NCBI GenBank assembly: GCA_934561115.1
Contig: CAKTFS010000012.1
Location: 1 to 54,378 of the forward strand
Reading direction: 5' to 3'
Source: an uncultured Faecalibacterium sp.
GTDB taxonomy: Bacteria > Bacillota > Clostridia > Oscillospirales > Ruminococcaceae
DNA: 54,378 nucleotides
Positions 16,272 through 25,743 of this stretch are shown here, piece by piece; within the stretch, counting starts at the first letter, position 1; each line of letters starts with the position of its first letter. A model generated the notes under the pieces. The model saw nothing but the letters and a program-made list of their open reading frames with translations. It was not told the DNA's origin and did not search any database. A program made the position numbers and the translations under genes.

Positions 16272-16735
16272 ACTCCCTCAGTCATCGCTACGCGATGCCA
16301 GCCCCCTCTGAGATGGGGCCTTTGGCATGGCGGGTAAGTTTCCGGTTAAACCGTAAAGTTTGCGGGCACGCGAAAGCCTTCCCCCGGTCGGGGGAAGGTG
16401 GATGCGACCAAAGGGAGCAGACGGATGAGGGCGCAAGCAAACATCTGCTTGCCCGGGAGTCAGCCCTCTCCGTCATCCCCACTCTGTCGCTGGCGCGACA
16501 TCTCTTCCCGGCTGGGGGAGAGTCTATCCAAGGGGACAGCGAACCCTCTCAGTCACGGCTTACGCCGTGCCAGCTCCCCCGAGGGGGGGAGCTTTATCAG
16601 TGCTTACCGACAGATGCGTAAAAGCTCCCCCTTCGGGGGAGCTGGCGCGGGAGCGCCTGAGAGGGTTGGCGTCCCCTTGGGGGAGCTGGCAAGCCCGACA
16701 GGGCTTGCCTGAGGGGGCAGCTCTTCCGCAAACCC
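16272..16735. repeat. Compound array R3 of palindromic repeats
   Basis: A CTCCCTCAG-type end at 16272-16284 opens a partial copy that runs through the CCTTCCCCCGGTCGGGGGAAGG hairpin to about 16434. A complete CCCTCTCAG-type copy occupies 16543-16666 with perfect ACCCTCTCAG/CTGAGAGGGT ends. A further fragment with GGGGGAGCTGGCAAGCCC and a hairpin follows to 16735. No credible gene lies in 15765-16796; short open frames here follow the repeat sequence. Confidence 0.8.
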
Positions 16736-16737
16736 GC

Positions 16738-16773
16738 AAAAAAGGCTGCTGCGCCAAAGCATGCGCAACAGCC
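16738..16773 (-). terminator. Terminator of rex-tdk
   Basis: On the minus strand an 11-bp stem with one mismatch (16763-16773 with 16744-16754) is followed by TTTTTT. It lies directly after the tdk stop region. Confidence 0.88.
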
Positions 16774-16796
16774 TCTTCTATCCTTATATTATAATA

Positions 16797-17402
16797 TCAG
16801 CTTTTCTTTGCAGCGTAGAACGCCCGCCGCGCTTTGAAGTAGCACTGGGGGCACATGCTGACGTACTGCACATCGTTTTCAAGATCGATGGCTACCTGCT
16901 CGCCCTCAAAGACGAACTGCCCGTTCACCTTGCGGCAGTTGCAGATGGCCTTGCGCCCGCAGGTGCATATCGTTTTCATCTCCTCGATGGTGTGCGCCAG
17001 CTCCAGCAAACGGGTAGAGCCCGGGAAGCCCTTGAGGGAAAAATCTGCCCGCAGACCGTAGCAGATCACCGGGATGTTCAGATCTACCGTGACCATGAAC
17101 AGCTGCTCGGCCTGCTCCGGGGTGAAGAACTGGCTCTCGTCGCACAGCACACAGGCCAGCGGCCCAGCGGCATCGTTTGCTGCCTGCACGGCTGCAAACA
17201 CGTCCAGCTCCGGCGGGATCAGCAGGTCTGCTTTGCGGCGCACACCCAGACGGCTCACCAGCTCCCCGCCGCCCTTGGTATCCACCTGCGGCTTTAAAAT
17301 GAGCACCTTCATGCCCTGCTCTTCGTAGTTGTGTGCCACCTGCATCAGCGCCGTGCTCTTGCCGCTGTTCATGGCACCGTAGCGGAAATACAATTTTGCC
17401 AT
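16797..17402 (-). CDS. tdk: Thymidine kinase (type II)
   Basis: This 201-residue kinase salvages thymidine to TMP. The P-loop is GAMNSGKS (9-16). DESQFFT is the Walker-B-like and active-site region. Cysteines in CTCGRKAIC and in MCPQCYF fit the structural zinc site of type II enzymes. It starts 4 nt after the rex stop, so the two genes form an operon read from the rex promoter. The terminator lies right after it. Confidence 0.96.
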   Translation of the reverse strand: MAKLYFRYGAMNSGKSTALMQVAHNYEEQGMKVLILKPQVDTKGGGELVSRLGVRRKADLLIPPELDVFAAVQAANDAAGPLACVLCDESQFFTPEQAEQLFMVTVDLNIPVICYGLRADFSLKGFPGSTRLLELAHTIEEMKTICTCGRKAICNCRKVNGQFVFEGEQVAIDLENDVQYVSMCPQCYFKARRAFYAAKKS

Positions 17403-17406
17403 GCCG

Positions 17407-18048
17407 TCACTCCTGATTGCGCAGACGGTAGCCCAAGCTCATCAGGCTGTCGCCCAGATGGACGTTTTCCACCACCACGTTGGGGTACGGCACCGACAGG
17501 TCATAGTGGGAGAAGTTCCAGAAGCCCTCAATGCCCAGATCCACCAGCCGTCCGCTGACCTGCTGTGCACCGTCGCGGGGTACACAGAGCACCGCCACCT
17601 TGGGCTTGTTTTCCTCGCAAAAGGCCTCCAGCTCGTCAATGTGCCGGATGCGGATGCCGCTGATCTCCTTGCCCACCTCGTTTTCTGCCACGTCAAAGGC
17701 AGCGATCAGCTTGTAGCCGTTGGTATCGGTGGTGATAAAGCGGCTCACAGCCTTGCCCAGACGGCCGCAGCCGATCAGGATGGTGGGCAGACGGTCGCCG
17801 TTGCCGAACAGCAGGCTTTCCAGAATGGAAAGCAGGTTCTCCACCGAGTAGCCGATGCCCTGCCGGCCGTTCACGTCACCGATGCAGTTGAAGTCCTGCC
17901 GCACCTGTGAGGCGGTGGTGCCCATCTGGGAGGCCAGCTCCCGGGAGGAGATGCTGGTAATGCCGTCGGCCTGCAAGGAGCGCAGATACCGGTAATATTT
18001 GGGGAGACGCTTGATCACAGGGATAGATGCTTTCTGGGGGGTGTTCAT
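17407..18048 (-). CDS. rex: Redox-sensing transcriptional repressor Rex
   Basis: This 213-residue regulator senses NADH/NAD+ and represses fermentation and redox genes. It has an N-terminal winged helix (about 1-75, with ISSRELASQMGTTASQVRQD) and a Rossmann domain starting near IGCGRLGKAVS. The ATG at 18048 follows AAAGGAG. In-frame upstream codons extend to 18165 but cover the promoter and have no binding site. The gene is transcribed with tdk. Its leader holds a strong promoter and a palindrome at 18179-18192. Confidence 0.95.
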   Translation of the reverse strand: MNTPQKASIPVIKRLPKYYRYLRSLQADGITSISSRELASQMGTTASQVRQDFNCIGDVNGRQGIGYSVENLLSILESLLFGNGDRLPTILIGCGRLGKAVSRFITTDTNGYKLIAAFDVAENEVGKEISGIRIRHIDELEAFCEENKPKVAVLCVPRDGAQQVSGRLVDLGIEGFWNFSHYDLSVPYPNVVVENVHLGDSLMSLGYRLRNQE

Positions 18049-18153
18049 AGCAAAATTCTCCTTTCTGCCCAACGCGCTGCAGCTTCTGCCGCCATGCAAG
18101 GGGCTTCTTTGCGCGCAGAGAGATGTTCCGTTTTTTCCTGTTATATTATTTAA

Positions 18154-18181
18154 AGTATACAGCATGATAGGCGAATGTCAA
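18154..18181 (-). promoter_or_regulatory. Promoter of rex-tdk
   Basis: On the minus strand, -35 TTGACA (18176-18181) and -10 TATACT (18154-18159) have a 16-bp spacer, reading toward rex. Confidence 0.8.
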
Positions 18182-18192
18182 ATACCTATTTG
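18179..18192. promoter_or_regulatory. Palindrome overlapping the rex -35 box
   Basis: CAAATA-CC-TATTTG is a perfect inverted repeat that overlaps the -35 box. It is placed as an operator would be, possibly for autoregulation. It does not match the usual Rex consensus TTGTTAAnnnnTTAACAA well, so the binding protein is uncertain. Confidence 0.45.
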
Positions 18193-18302
18193 TAAAAAAG
18201 CAAAAAATTCACAAAGTTTTTTGTTTCTTTTCTCCCGCATACTTCCCCGGCTGCCGGGGGATACTGACCCTACCAAGACCCCGCTACGGAAGGAGAACAC
18301 GC

Positions 18303-18986
18303 ATGGATACGGCAAAAGATACCCCCGCAGAGCAGCACCGGATGGAAAAAGAGGACATCGAGGATCTGGGCACGGTCACCCTGACCCGGGGCGGTCATGT
18401 CATCCACTGCCTGACCGTCATCGGCCAGATCGAAGGCCATACCGAAGCGCCGCAGGGGCAAAAGACCACCAAATATGAGCACGTCATCCCCCAGCTGGTG
18501 GCGGTGCAGGAGGACCCCCGCATCGAAGGGCTGCTGGTGCTGCTGAACACGGTGGGCGGCGATGTGGAGACCGGCCTTGCGCTGGCAGAGCTGATCGCCA
18601 GCATCTCCAAGCCCAGCGCCACGCTGGTGCTGGGCGGCGGGCACTCCATCGGCATCCCGCTGGCGGTCAGCGCACGGCACAGCTTCATCGTACCCACCGC
18701 CACCATGACGGTGCATCCGGTGCGGCACTCCGGGCTGATCTTAGGCGTGCCGCAGACCATGCACTGCTTTGAGCAGATGCAGCAGCGCATCACCGGCTTT
18801 GTAGCCGCCCACAGCGGCATGCCGGAAAAGCGCTACACCCAGCTGATGCTCCACACCGGGGAGCTGGTCATGGACATGGGCACGGTGCTGGACGGACGCC
18901 GCGCCGTAAAGGAAAAGCTGATCGACGAGCTGGGCGGTCTTTCGGACGCGCTGGCGTGGCTGTATAAAGAAATTGAGCGGGAGTGA
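18303..18986 (+). CDS. ClpP-like serine protease of the TepA family
   Basis: This 227-residue protein has the ClpP/crotonase fold and resembles B. subtilis TepA (YmfB), linked to protein translocation and to protease processing of small proteins. The nucleophile Ser is in LGGGHSIGIP (S115), and a His in TMTVHPVRHSG may belong to the catalytic site. There is no signal peptide. AAGGAG precedes the ATG at 18303. It lies directly upstream of ftsK, as tepA does in B. subtilis. A structured 3'-end element follows its stop. Confidence 0.88.
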   Translation: MDTAKDTPAEQHRMEKEDIEDLGTVTLTRGGHVIHCLTVIGQIEGHTEAPQGQKTTKYEHVIPQLVAVQEDPRIEGLLVLLNTVGGDVETGLALAELIASISKPSATLVLGGGHSIGIPLAVSARHSFIVPTATMTVHPVRHSGLILGVPQTMHCFEQMQQRITGFVAAHSGMPEKRYTQLMLHTGELVMDMGTVLDGRRAVKEKLIDELGGLSDALAWLYKEIERE

Positions 18987-19008
18987 AGCTTTGCGGCTTC
19001 CCCCCGCC

Positions 19009-19123
19009 GAACGATTTGAACTGCGCTCCGCGTTCGCTTTGCGCATATTCAGCGGAATTATTTTTTTATTTGCAGTTCCGAAACGCCTGCGGGCGTTTCG
19101 GAACTGCCTTTTCACGAGAGGGG
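19009..19123 (+). other. Structured 3'-end element E1 (after the tepA-like gene)
   Basis: The element starts with the box ACGATTTGAA. Helix 1 pairs TGCGC (19022-19026) with GCGCA (19041-19045). Helix 2 pairs TCCGC (19027-19031) with GCGGA (19052-19056), crossing helix 1. An A/T linker leads to a perfect 16-bp stem, GCAGTTCCGAAACGCC (19072-19087) with its complement (19092-19107), capped by TGCG. The tail is CTTTTCACGAGAGGGG. It lies 22 nt after the stop codon in the sense of the gene, and probably includes the terminator. Confidence 0.85.
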
Positions 19124-19132
19124 CTGGGGACG

Positions 19133-19294
19133 AACTCCCTCAGTCAAAACCTGACGGTTTTGCCAGCTCCCTCAGAGAGGGAGCCTCTGGCGCAGCCGCC
19201 AACTTTGCAATTTAACCGGAAACTTTACCGTCATGCCAAAGGCCCCATCCCAGAGGGGGCTGGCTGCGACCAGCGGGAGCAGACTGGGGGAGTT
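19133..19294. repeat. Palindromic element R4 (CTCCCTCAG subfamily)
   Basis: The ends AACTCCCTCAGTC (19133-19145) and GACTGGGGGAGTT (19282-19294) are inverted repeats with one mismatch. Inner hairpins include AAAACCTGACGGTTTT and CTCCCTCAGAGAGGGAG. The middle block TTTAACCGGAAACTTTACCG also occurs, inverted, in R3 and in the 28-kb array. Confidence 0.82.
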
Positions 19295-19324
19295 TTATTT
19301 CTCCAACAAAAACAACATTATGGT

Positions 19325-19353
19325 TTGCCATTTTTGCCCTTGCGTGGTACAAT
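19325..19353 (+). promoter_or_regulatory. Promoter of ftsK
   Basis: TTGCCA (19325-19330) and TACAAT (19348-19353) with a 17-bp spacer stand 47 bp before the ftsK start codon, just beyond repeat R4. Confidence 0.7.
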
Positions 19354-19400
19354 AGTAGAATCAATTATTGTGTCTATGGGAAGTTGGGGAACAGAGTAGA

Positions 19401-22265
19401 ATGGCAACGAAAAAACGAAAATCAACGACACGGCGTACTGCTGCCCGCCGTAAAAAGGCAGAACAGCGGCTCCCGGCAGGGCTTGGCACCCTGTTCGGCG
19501 GCCTGCTGCTGATGGTGCTGGCCTTTGTGCAGGGCGATTCCGTATGGCGGGTGCTCCACGATGTGCTGTTCGGGCTGTTTGGCTGCGGCAGCTTTGTGCT
19601 GGGTGCAGCCGTGTGCTGTCTGGCCGTTTTGTACACCCGGGGCGAGGAGCTGCTGTCCCGCATCCTCAAGCTGGTGCTGGGGCTTATCTTTGTCTGCGGC
19701 ACGGTCATCGTGTTTTCCGATATCCAGCCCCAGGGGCTGTCGGCACTGCAGATGCTTTCCGCCTGCTATGCTAACGGGGTCAGCGCGTGGCTGTCCGGCG
19801 GTGCAATAGGCTTTGTGCTGGGCGGCGTGCTGCTTTTGCTGTGCGGACGCCCGGCGGCAAACCTGATCATGATCGTGCTGTTGCTGTGCGGCAGCCTGTA
19901 CATTTTTGATATTACCCCCGCCGAGGTCTGGGTCTGGCTGTGCGCCGTCACCGGCGGCATCCGTGACCGCGGCTCCGCTTTTGCAGAGCAGAGCGCTGCC
20001 CGCCGCGCCGAGCGCGCCGCTATCCGGCAGGCCGAGCGGGAGATCGACGAGGAATACGACGAAACCGAGGACGAGCCGCTGGACGAAGAGGACGAGCCCG
20101 CCGGGCTGCATCTGGGAGTACCGGACTGGATGTCCGGCGTGCTGCGCTGGGGGCACAAGGTAACGCAGGAGATGGAGGCGGATGCCGCCGAAACTGAGGC
20201 TGCACCCGCCGCCCCTGCCCAGCCGGAGCCTGCCGCGCCGCCCATCACCCCGGTGCGGGTCAGCGTTGCCCATCCCCGCGCTGCCTTTGACGTAGACCTT
20301 GGCCCCGACCACACCGCCCTTTCCGAGGGCGGCAGCGAGCCCATTGAGCCGCTGATCGTCGGGCCGGGCGGCACTTTCGGACAGGATCCGCTGCGCCCTG
20401 CGCCTAGGCCCACGCCGCCCCCCATCGTGGCAGACCCGGTGGTCACTGCTGCGGCAGATTTCTTTGCCAAGGACGCTGTGCAGCCGGAAGACCCCTCCCC
20501 CGCCCCTGCTTTTGACACTTCCATCGTCCAGCCGGCAGCGCCGGTGGTGCAGCCGCAGATGCCGCAGCAGCCGGAGGCTGCACCCATCCAGCCCGCCGTG
20601 CCCCGGGTGAGCGCCGAGAACGCCGTGGCATTCCGCTCTGCGCCGGACGAGGACGGCTGGATCAGCATCACCGCCGAACCGGTAGAGGAAAAGGACATCA
20701 ACTCGCTGGTAGCAGCGGCCATGGAAAAGCCCGCTGTCTCCGAGCAGGCCGCCGCTACCGCCCCCGCCGAGGAGGCCGAGCCGGTGGACAGCTACGAGTA
20801 CCAGTACCCGCCCATCGAGCTGTTTGAAAAATCGCAGGAGGGGAGCGACCCCGGCGCACAGGAGGAGCTGAAAGCCAACGCCCAGAAGCTGGTGGACACG
20901 CTGGAAAGCTTCGGCGTGCGCACCCGGGTGCTGGATATCTCCCGCGGGCCCTCCGTTACCCGGTACGAATTACAACCCATGGCGGGCGTGAAGATCAGCC
21001 GCATCACCTCGCTGGCAGACGATATCGCCCTGAACCTTGCGGTGGCAGATGTGCGTATGGAAGCGCCCATCCCCGGCAAGCCCGCTGTGGGCATCGAGGT
21101 GCCCAACCACAAAAAGACCCCCGTGTACATCCGCAGCATCTTTGAAAGCCAGAGCTTTCTGCGCATGACCTCGCCGCTGGGCATCGCCTTGGGCAAGGAC
21201 ATTGCCGGTGTGGCGCAGGTGACCGACCTGTGCAAGATGCCCCACCTGCTCATCGCGGGCAGCACCGGCAGCGGTAAATCCGTGTGCGTGAACAGCATCA
21301 TCATGAGCCTGCTGTTCCGCTCCAGCCCGGAGGACGTCAAGCTGCTGCTCATCGACCCCAAGGTGGTGGAGCTGGCCGAGTATAACGGCATCCCCCACCT
21401 GCTGATGCCAGTGGTCACCGAGCCCCGCAAGGCCGCCGGTGCGCTGGGCAGCGCGGTGCAGGAGATGGAGCGCCGCTACCGCCTGTTTGCGGAGAACAAT
21501 GTGCGCGACATCAAGTCCTTCAATAAGCTGGCTGCCGAGCAGCCGGAACTGGAAAAGATGCCCTATATCGCCATTATCATCGACGAGCTGGCCGACCTGA
21601 TGATGGTGGTGGGCAAGGATGTGGAGGATTCCATCTGCCGCATCGCCCAGAAAGCCCGTGCCGCCGGTATGCACCTGATCGTTGCCACCCAGCGCCCCAG
21701 CGTGGACGTGATCACCGGCCTGATCAAGGCCAATATCCCCAGCCGCATCGCCTTTGCGGTGTCCAGTCAGGTGGACAGCCGCACCATTCTGGACGGTGCC
21801 GGCGCAGAAAAGCTGCTGGGTCAGGGCGATATGCTCTTTATGCCCGTGGGCGCACCCAAGCCCACCCGCATCCAGGGCACCTTTGTGCGGGATGAAGAGA
21901 TCAGCCGTGTGCTGGACTTTATCAAATCCAGCGCCACCGTACAGTACGACGAAGCCATGATCGAAGCCATGGAAAAGCATGCCATTCAGGACGGCAAAAA
22001 GGGCGGCGGCGGTGCCGATGCCGAGGAGGACGCAGGCTCCGACCCCATGTTCAAGCAGGCCGTGGATGTGGTCATCGACGCCGGTCAGGCCTCCACCAGC
22101 CTGTTGCAGCGCCGCTGCAAGCTGGGCTACGCCCGCGCCGCCCGCATCATGGACGAGATGGAGCAAAAGAGCATCATCGGCCCCTACGAGGGCGCAAAGC
22201 CCCGCGCTGTGCTCATCAGCCGCCAGCAGTGGCTGGAAATGCAGATGAACCAACCGGAGGACTGA
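19401..22265 (+). CDS. ftsK: DNA translocase FtsK/SpoIIIE
   Basis: This 954-residue ATPase pumps chromosomal DNA through the division or sporulation septum. The N-terminus has four membrane segments (about 25-180). A long acidic and Pro-rich linker follows (to about 465), then the alpha/beta motor with Walker A STGSGKS (about 620-627) and the Walker B region [11 protein letters not shown]. The C-terminal winged-helix gamma domain, with [20 protein letters not shown], reads the KOPS-type sequences. I use the ATG at 19401; a TTG eleven codons earlier is possible. The binding site is weak (GGGGAACAG). The last base of the stop codon is also the first base of repeat R5. Confidence 0.96.
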   Translation: MATKKRKSTTRRTAARRKKAEQRLPAGLGTLFGGLLLMVLAFVQGDSVWRVLHDVLFGLFGCGSFVLGAAVCCLAVLYTRGEELLSRILKLVLGLIFVCGTVIVFSDIQPQGLSALQMLSACYANGVSAWLSGGAIGFVLGGVLLLLCGRPAANLIMIVLLLCGSLYIFDITPAEVWVWLCAVTGGIRDRGSAFAEQSAARRAERAAIRQAEREIDEEYDETEDEPLDEEDEPAGLHLGVPDWMSGVLRWGHKVTQEMEADAAETEAAPAAPAQPEPAAPPITPVRVSVAHPRAAFDVDLGPDHTALSEGGSEPIEPLIVGPGGTFGQDPLRPAPRPTPPPIVADPVVTAAADFFAKDAVQPEDPSPAPAFDTSIVQPAAPVVQPQMPQQPEAAPIQPAVPRVSAENAVAFRSAPDEDGWISITAEPVEEKDINSLVAAAMEKPAVSEQAAATAPAEEAEPVDSYEYQYPPIELFEKSQEGSDPGAQEELKANAQKLVDTLESFGVRTRVLDISRGPSVTRYELQPMAGVKISRITSLADDIALNLAVADVRMEAPIPGKPAVGIEVPNHKKTPVYIRSIFESQSFLRMTSPLGIALGKDIAGVAQVTDLCKMPHLLIAGSTGSGKSVCVNSIIMSLLFRSSPEDVKLLLIDPKVVELAEYNGIPHLLMPVVTEPRKAAGALGSAVQEMERRYRLFAENNVRDIKSFNKLAAEQPELEKMPYIAIIIDELADLMMVVGKDVEDSICRIAQKARAAGMHLIVATQRPSVDVITGLIKANIPSRIAFAVSSQVDSRTILDGAGAEKLLGQGDMLFMPVGAPKPTRIQGTFVRDEEISRVLDFIKSSATVQYDEAMIEAMEKHAIQDGKKGGGGADAEEDAGSDPMFKQAVDVVIDAGQASTSLLQRRCKLGYARAARIMDEMEQKSIIGPYEGAKPRAVLISRQQWLEMQMNQPED

Positions 22266-22419
22266 CCCTCTCAGGCGCTGACGCGCCAGCTCTCCCGAAG
22301 GGCGAGCTTTATGAGCGAGTCAGATATCGTCTGCCTTCAAAGAGAAACTGGATGAAAAGATGCAATAAGCTCCCCCATCGGGGGAGCTGGCAACGCCGCA
22401 AGGCGTTGACTGAGAGGGT
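22265..22419. repeat. Palindromic intergenic element R5 (CCCTCTCAG family)
   Basis: The 155-bp element has perfect ends ACCCTCTCAG (22265-22274) and CTGAGAGGGT (22410-22419). Arm hairpins are GGCGCTGACGCGCC, CTCTCCCGAAGGGCGAG and AGCTCCCCCATCGGGGGAGCT. It starts at the last base of the ftsK stop codon and ends 21 bp before the next gene. Confidence 0.87.
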
Positions 22420-22440
22420 TTAACAATAAAAAGGAGCATT

Positions 22441-24498
22441 ATGGAACACTCTACTCCCCAGATCTACACCGAATTTCTTCCCATCAGCCGGGCGGACATG
22501 GAAGCCCGGGGCTGGGAGCAGCTGGACTTTGTGGTGGTAGGCGGTGACGCCTATGTGGACCACCCCAGCTTTGGCACCGCCATCATCAGCCGCCTGCTGG
22601 AAGCCGAAGGCTACAGGGTGGGCGTGCTGGCGCAGCCCCGCTATACCGACTGCGAGGACTTCAAGCGGTTCGGTAAGCCTAAATATGGCTTTTTCATCGG
22701 CGGCGGCAACGTGGACAGCATGGTCAGCCACTATTCCGTGGCAAAGATTCCCCGTGCCGAGGACGAATACTCCCCCGGCGGTAAGGCCGGTGCCCGCCCG
22801 GACCGCAGCGCCACCGTGTACACAAAGCTTGCAAAGCAGGCTTACCCCGACCTGCCGGTGATCTTAGGCGGTCTGGAGGCCAGCCTGCGCCGGTTTGCCC
22901 ACTACGATTACTGGCTGGACACGGTGCTGCCCAGCATCGCAGAGGACTCCGGCGCGGACATCATCAGCTTTGGCATGGGCGAGCACCAGACCGTGGAGAT
23001 CGCCCGCCGTCTGGCCGCCGGGGAACCGGTGGAGAGCATCACAGACGTGAACGGCACCTGCTACCTGACCGATTTCGACCACCTGCCCCAGCGGTATGTG
23101 GAGTGCGCCGGTTTTAAAAAGGTTGCCGCCGATAAGACCGCCTACGCCAAGGCCTGCCGCATCCAGATGGACAATCAGGACGTGGTCAGCGGCCAGATCA
23201 TCGTGCAGAAGCAGAGCGAAAAGTATCTGGTGCAGAACATCCCCGCAAAGCCGCTGGTGCGCGGAGAGCTGGATAAGGTCTACGCCCTGCCCTACACCCG
23301 CCGCTACCACCCCATCTACGAGAGCATGGGCGGCGTGCCCGCCATCCGCGAGGTGCAGTTCTCCATCATCCAGAACCGCGGCTGCTTCGGCGGCTGCAAC
23401 TTCTGCGCCATCCAGCTGCATCAGGGGCGGCGGGTCACCAGCCGCAGCGCCGACAGCATCGTGGAGGAAGCCGAGCGCATGACCCACGAGCCGGATTTCA
23501 AGGGCTACATCCACGATGTGGGCGGCCCCACCGCAAACTTCCGCTTCCCCTCCTGCCGCGAGCAGATGCTGCGCGGCATGTGCACCGGCGGCAAGCACTG
23601 CCTTGCCCCCACCACCTGCTCCCACATGATCGTGGATCACAGCGACTACCTTAAGATCCTGCGCCGGGTGCGGGAGCTGCCGGGCGTAAAAAAGGTGTTC
23701 ATCCGCAGCGGCATCCGGTTCGACTACCTGATGGCTGACCCGGACGATACCTTCTTTAAAGAGCTGGTGGAGTACCATGTATCCGGCCAGCTGAAGGTCG
23801 CCCCGGAGCACTGCGCCCCCAACACCCTTGCCTACATGGGCAAGCCCCCCATCGAGACCTTCAACAAGTTCAAGGATAAGTTCTACGAGCTGAGCAAGAA
23901 GGCGGGCAAAAAGCAGTATCTGGTGCCCTACCTCATGTCCAGCCACCCGGGCAGCACCCTGAAGGACGCGGTCTATCTGGCCGAATACCTTTATAAGAAC
24001 CACATGCGCCCGGAGCAGGTGCAGGACTTCTACCCCACCCCCGGCACCGTGAGCACCTGTATGTTCTATACCGGCCTTGACCCCTACACCCTCAAGCCAG
24101 TGTTTGTGGAAAAGACCCCCGAGGGCAAGGCTTTGCAGCGCGCACTGCTGCAATACTACGAGCCCCGCAACGCAGAAAAGGTGGTCAAGGCCTTGCAGCT
24201 GACCCACCGGGAGGACCTGATTCCCCTGCTGGTGCCCGCCGCCGGCCGCCGCGCCGTGCAGCGCACCGCCCGCCGGGCAGAAAGCGCCGAGGTGACCATC
24301 CACAACGACGGCACCTATACCGTACATTCCAGCCAGAAGGGGCGCAGCACCGGCAAAAATGCCCGCGCCGCTGCCCCGGCAGGCCGTCAGCCCAGCCCGG
24401 GCGCACGCTTTGCGCCCAACTCTGCGCCCGGCCATAAACCCAAGAATAATCAACAGAAAGAGAACGCAACGTGGAAAACTGGAAAGAAGAAAAAGTAA
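22441..24498 (+). CDS. YgiQ-family radical SAM protein
   Basis: This 685-residue protein has the N-terminal UPF0313 region and a radical SAM core. The [4Fe-4S] cluster motif CFGGCNFC gives C315, C319 and C322 (CxxxCxxC), preceded by IQNRG. A long conserved block with HDVGGPTANFRFPSC, CMFYTGLDPYTLKPVF and the C-terminal basic tail is typical of YgiQ. The reaction is not established. AAAAAGGAG lies before the ATG at 22441. Its last 28 nt overlap the next gene, so the two are translationally coupled. Confidence 0.93.
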   Translation: MEHSTPQIYTEFLPISRADMEARGWEQLDFVVVGGDAYVDHPSFGTAIISRLLEAEGYRVGVLAQPRYTDCEDFKRFGKPKYGFFIGGGNVDSMVSHYSVAKIPRAEDEYSPGGKAGARPDRSATVYTKLAKQAYPDLPVILGGLEASLRRFAHYDYWLDTVLPSIAEDSGADIISFGMGEHQTVEIARRLAAGEPVESITDVNGTCYLTDFDHLPQRYVECAGFKKVAADKTAYAKACRIQMDNQDVVSGQIIVQKQSEKYLVQNIPAKPLVRGELDKVYALPYTRRYHPIYESMGGVPAIREVQFSIIQNRGCFGGCNFCAIQLHQGRRVTSRSADSIVEEAERMTHEPDFKGYIHDVGGPTANFRFPSCREQMLRGMCTGGKHCLAPTTCSHMIVDHSDYLKILRRVRELPGVKKVFIRSGIRFDYLMADPDDTFFKELVEYHVSGQLKVAPEHCAPNTLAYMGKPPIETFNKFKDKFYELSKKAGKKQYLVPYLMSSHPGSTLKDAVYLAEYLYKNHMRPEQVQDFYPTPGTVSTCMFYTGLDPYTLKPVFVEKTPEGKALQRALLQYYEPRNAEKVVKALQLTHREDLIPLLVPAAGRRAVQRTARRAESAEVTIHNDGTYTVHSSQKGRSTGKNARAAAPAGRQPSPGARFAPNSAPGHKPKNNQQKENATWKTGKKKK

Positions 24499-25577
24499 CC
24501 TTATTCCCCCGCCGCCTGTTCCTGCGGCTGGCTGCGCTGGCGCTGGCCGCTGTGCTGGCGCTGGGGCTTACCGCCTGTGACAGCAACGGCGGACACATCG
24601 TCAAACCCTCCACCGGGGCAAGCCAGCCCTTCGAGATGCACTTCATTGATGTAGGGCAGGCGCTGAGCGTACTGGTGGAGTGTGACGGACAGTTCATGCT
24701 CTACGATGGCGGCAACGTGGATGACGGCAGTCTGGTGGTGTCCTACCTGCAAAAGCAGGGGGTGGAGCAGCTGCAATATGTGTTCTGCTCCCACGCCCAC
24801 GAGGACCATGTGGGCGGCCTTGCCGCCGTAATGGCAAAGTTCCCGGCACAGCACGCTTACAGCCCGGTGACCGGGAGCACCACCAAATGCTTTAGCGATT
24901 TTGTCAAGTATACGCAGCAGCAGGGTCTGCAGCTGGAAGTGCCCTCCGTGGGCACGGTCTGGCCGCTGGGCAGCGCCACCGTTACCCTGCTGGGCCCGGT
25001 GACCGGGTACAGCGACACCAACAACACCTCGCTGGTGCTGCGCATCGACTACGGCAACACCAGCTTTCTGCTGACCGGCGACATGGAAAAGACCGCCGAG
25101 ACCGACCTTGTGAACAGCGGTGCCAACCTGAAGGCCGATGTGCTGCAGGTAGGGCACCACGGCTCCAGCACCAGCACCGGCTACCTGTTTTTGAACGCTG
25201 TTCTGCCGGAAATGGGCGTCATCTCCTGCGGTACAGGCAACAAGTACGGCCACCCGCACGAGGAGACGCTGAGCATCCTGCGGGACGCAAAGGTGGACGT
25301 CTACCGCACCGACCTGCAGGGCACCATCACCATTGGCAGCGACGGTCAGAACTTCACCGTGGGCACCGAGCACTTTGTACCGGACAGCCAGCTGAACCCC
25401 ACCGACCCGTCGGCTTCCAGCACCGCGCAGCAGGCCTACATCGGCAACGTGAACAGCAAAAAGTTCCATCTGCCCACCTGCGCCAACCTGCCTGCGGAAA
25501 GGAACCAGGTCCCCTTTTCCAGCTATGACGAAGCCATTGCTGCAGGCTATACCCCCTGCGCAAGCTGCATCAAATAA
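24471..25577 (+). CDS. Secreted metallo-beta-lactamase-fold lipoprotein (ComEC C-domain type)
   Basis: This 368-residue protein starts with a GTG at 24471, inside the end of the YgiQ gene. A basic N-terminus and hydrophobic run lead to the lipobox LGLTAC (C36). The MBL fold begins at EMHFIDVGQALSVLVE. The metal motif HAHEDH gives H108, H110, D112 and H113, with TGDME and VGHHGSS later. This is the ComEC-like hydrolase subgroup, which cleaves phosphodiester substrates such as DNA or nucleotides. The C-terminus (about 322-368) is a separate Cys-rich module, YIGNVNSKKFHLPTC...CASC, seen in several secreted nucleases. An extracellular nuclease role is likely but not proven. Confidence 0.87.
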   Translation: MENWKEEKVTLFPRRLFLRLAALALAAVLALGLTACDSNGGHIVKPSTGASQPFEMHFIDVGQALSVLVECDGQFMLYDGGNVDDGSLVVSYLQKQGVEQLQYVFCSHAHEDHVGGLAAVMAKFPAQHAYSPVTGSTTKCFSDFVKYTQQQGLQLEVPSVGTVWPLGSATVTLLGPVTGYSDTNNTSLVLRIDYGNTSFLLTGDMEKTAETDLVNSGANLKADVLQVGHHGSSTSTGYLFLNAVLPEMGVISCGTGNKYGHPHEETLSILRDAKVDVYRTDLQGTITIGSDGQNFTVGTEHFVPDSQLNPTDPSASSTAQQAYIGNVNSKKFHLPTCANLPAERNQVPFSSYDEAIAAGYTPCASCIK

Positions 25578-25597
25578 AGCTTTGCTTTTGGGTCTGG

Positions 25598-25712
25598 ACG
25601 ATTTAGAATGGCTTCCGCTGCGCTCTAGCCATTTTCAGCGGAAAAAATATTTATACTTTCGTAATACCGGAGCGTCTGCGGACGCTCCGGTATTACATTT
25701 TCACGGGAGGGG
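25598..25712 (+). other. Structured 3'-end element E2 (after the MBL-fold gene)
   Basis: The box ACGATTTAGA opens the element. Helix 1 pairs AATGGCT (25607-25613) with AGCCATT (25627-25633). Helix 2 pairs TCCGCTG (25614-25620) with CAGCGGA (25636-25642). A linker of 18 nt leads to a perfect 16-bp stem, GTAATACCGGAGCGTC (25661-25676) with its complement (25681-25696), capped by TGCG. The tail is ATTTTCACGGGAGGGG. It starts about 20 nt after the stop codon. Confidence 0.88.
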
Positions 25713-25743
25713 TCGTGATGGGAAACGGCAGCTGCCAATTACA

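Noticed and set aside
22400..22440. Outward promoter supplied by the repeat end (TTGACT near TAAAAA)
   Set aside because: The spacing is about 15 bp and the -10 is poor; R7 and R1 ends do not keep the feature, so promoter donation is not supported.
25607..25642. A full classical H-type pseudoknot in element E2
   Set aside because: The pairing exists, but the connecting loops (0, about 6 and about 2 nt) seem too short for both 7-bp helices to form fully at once, so I report overlapping helices rather than claim a pseudoknot.
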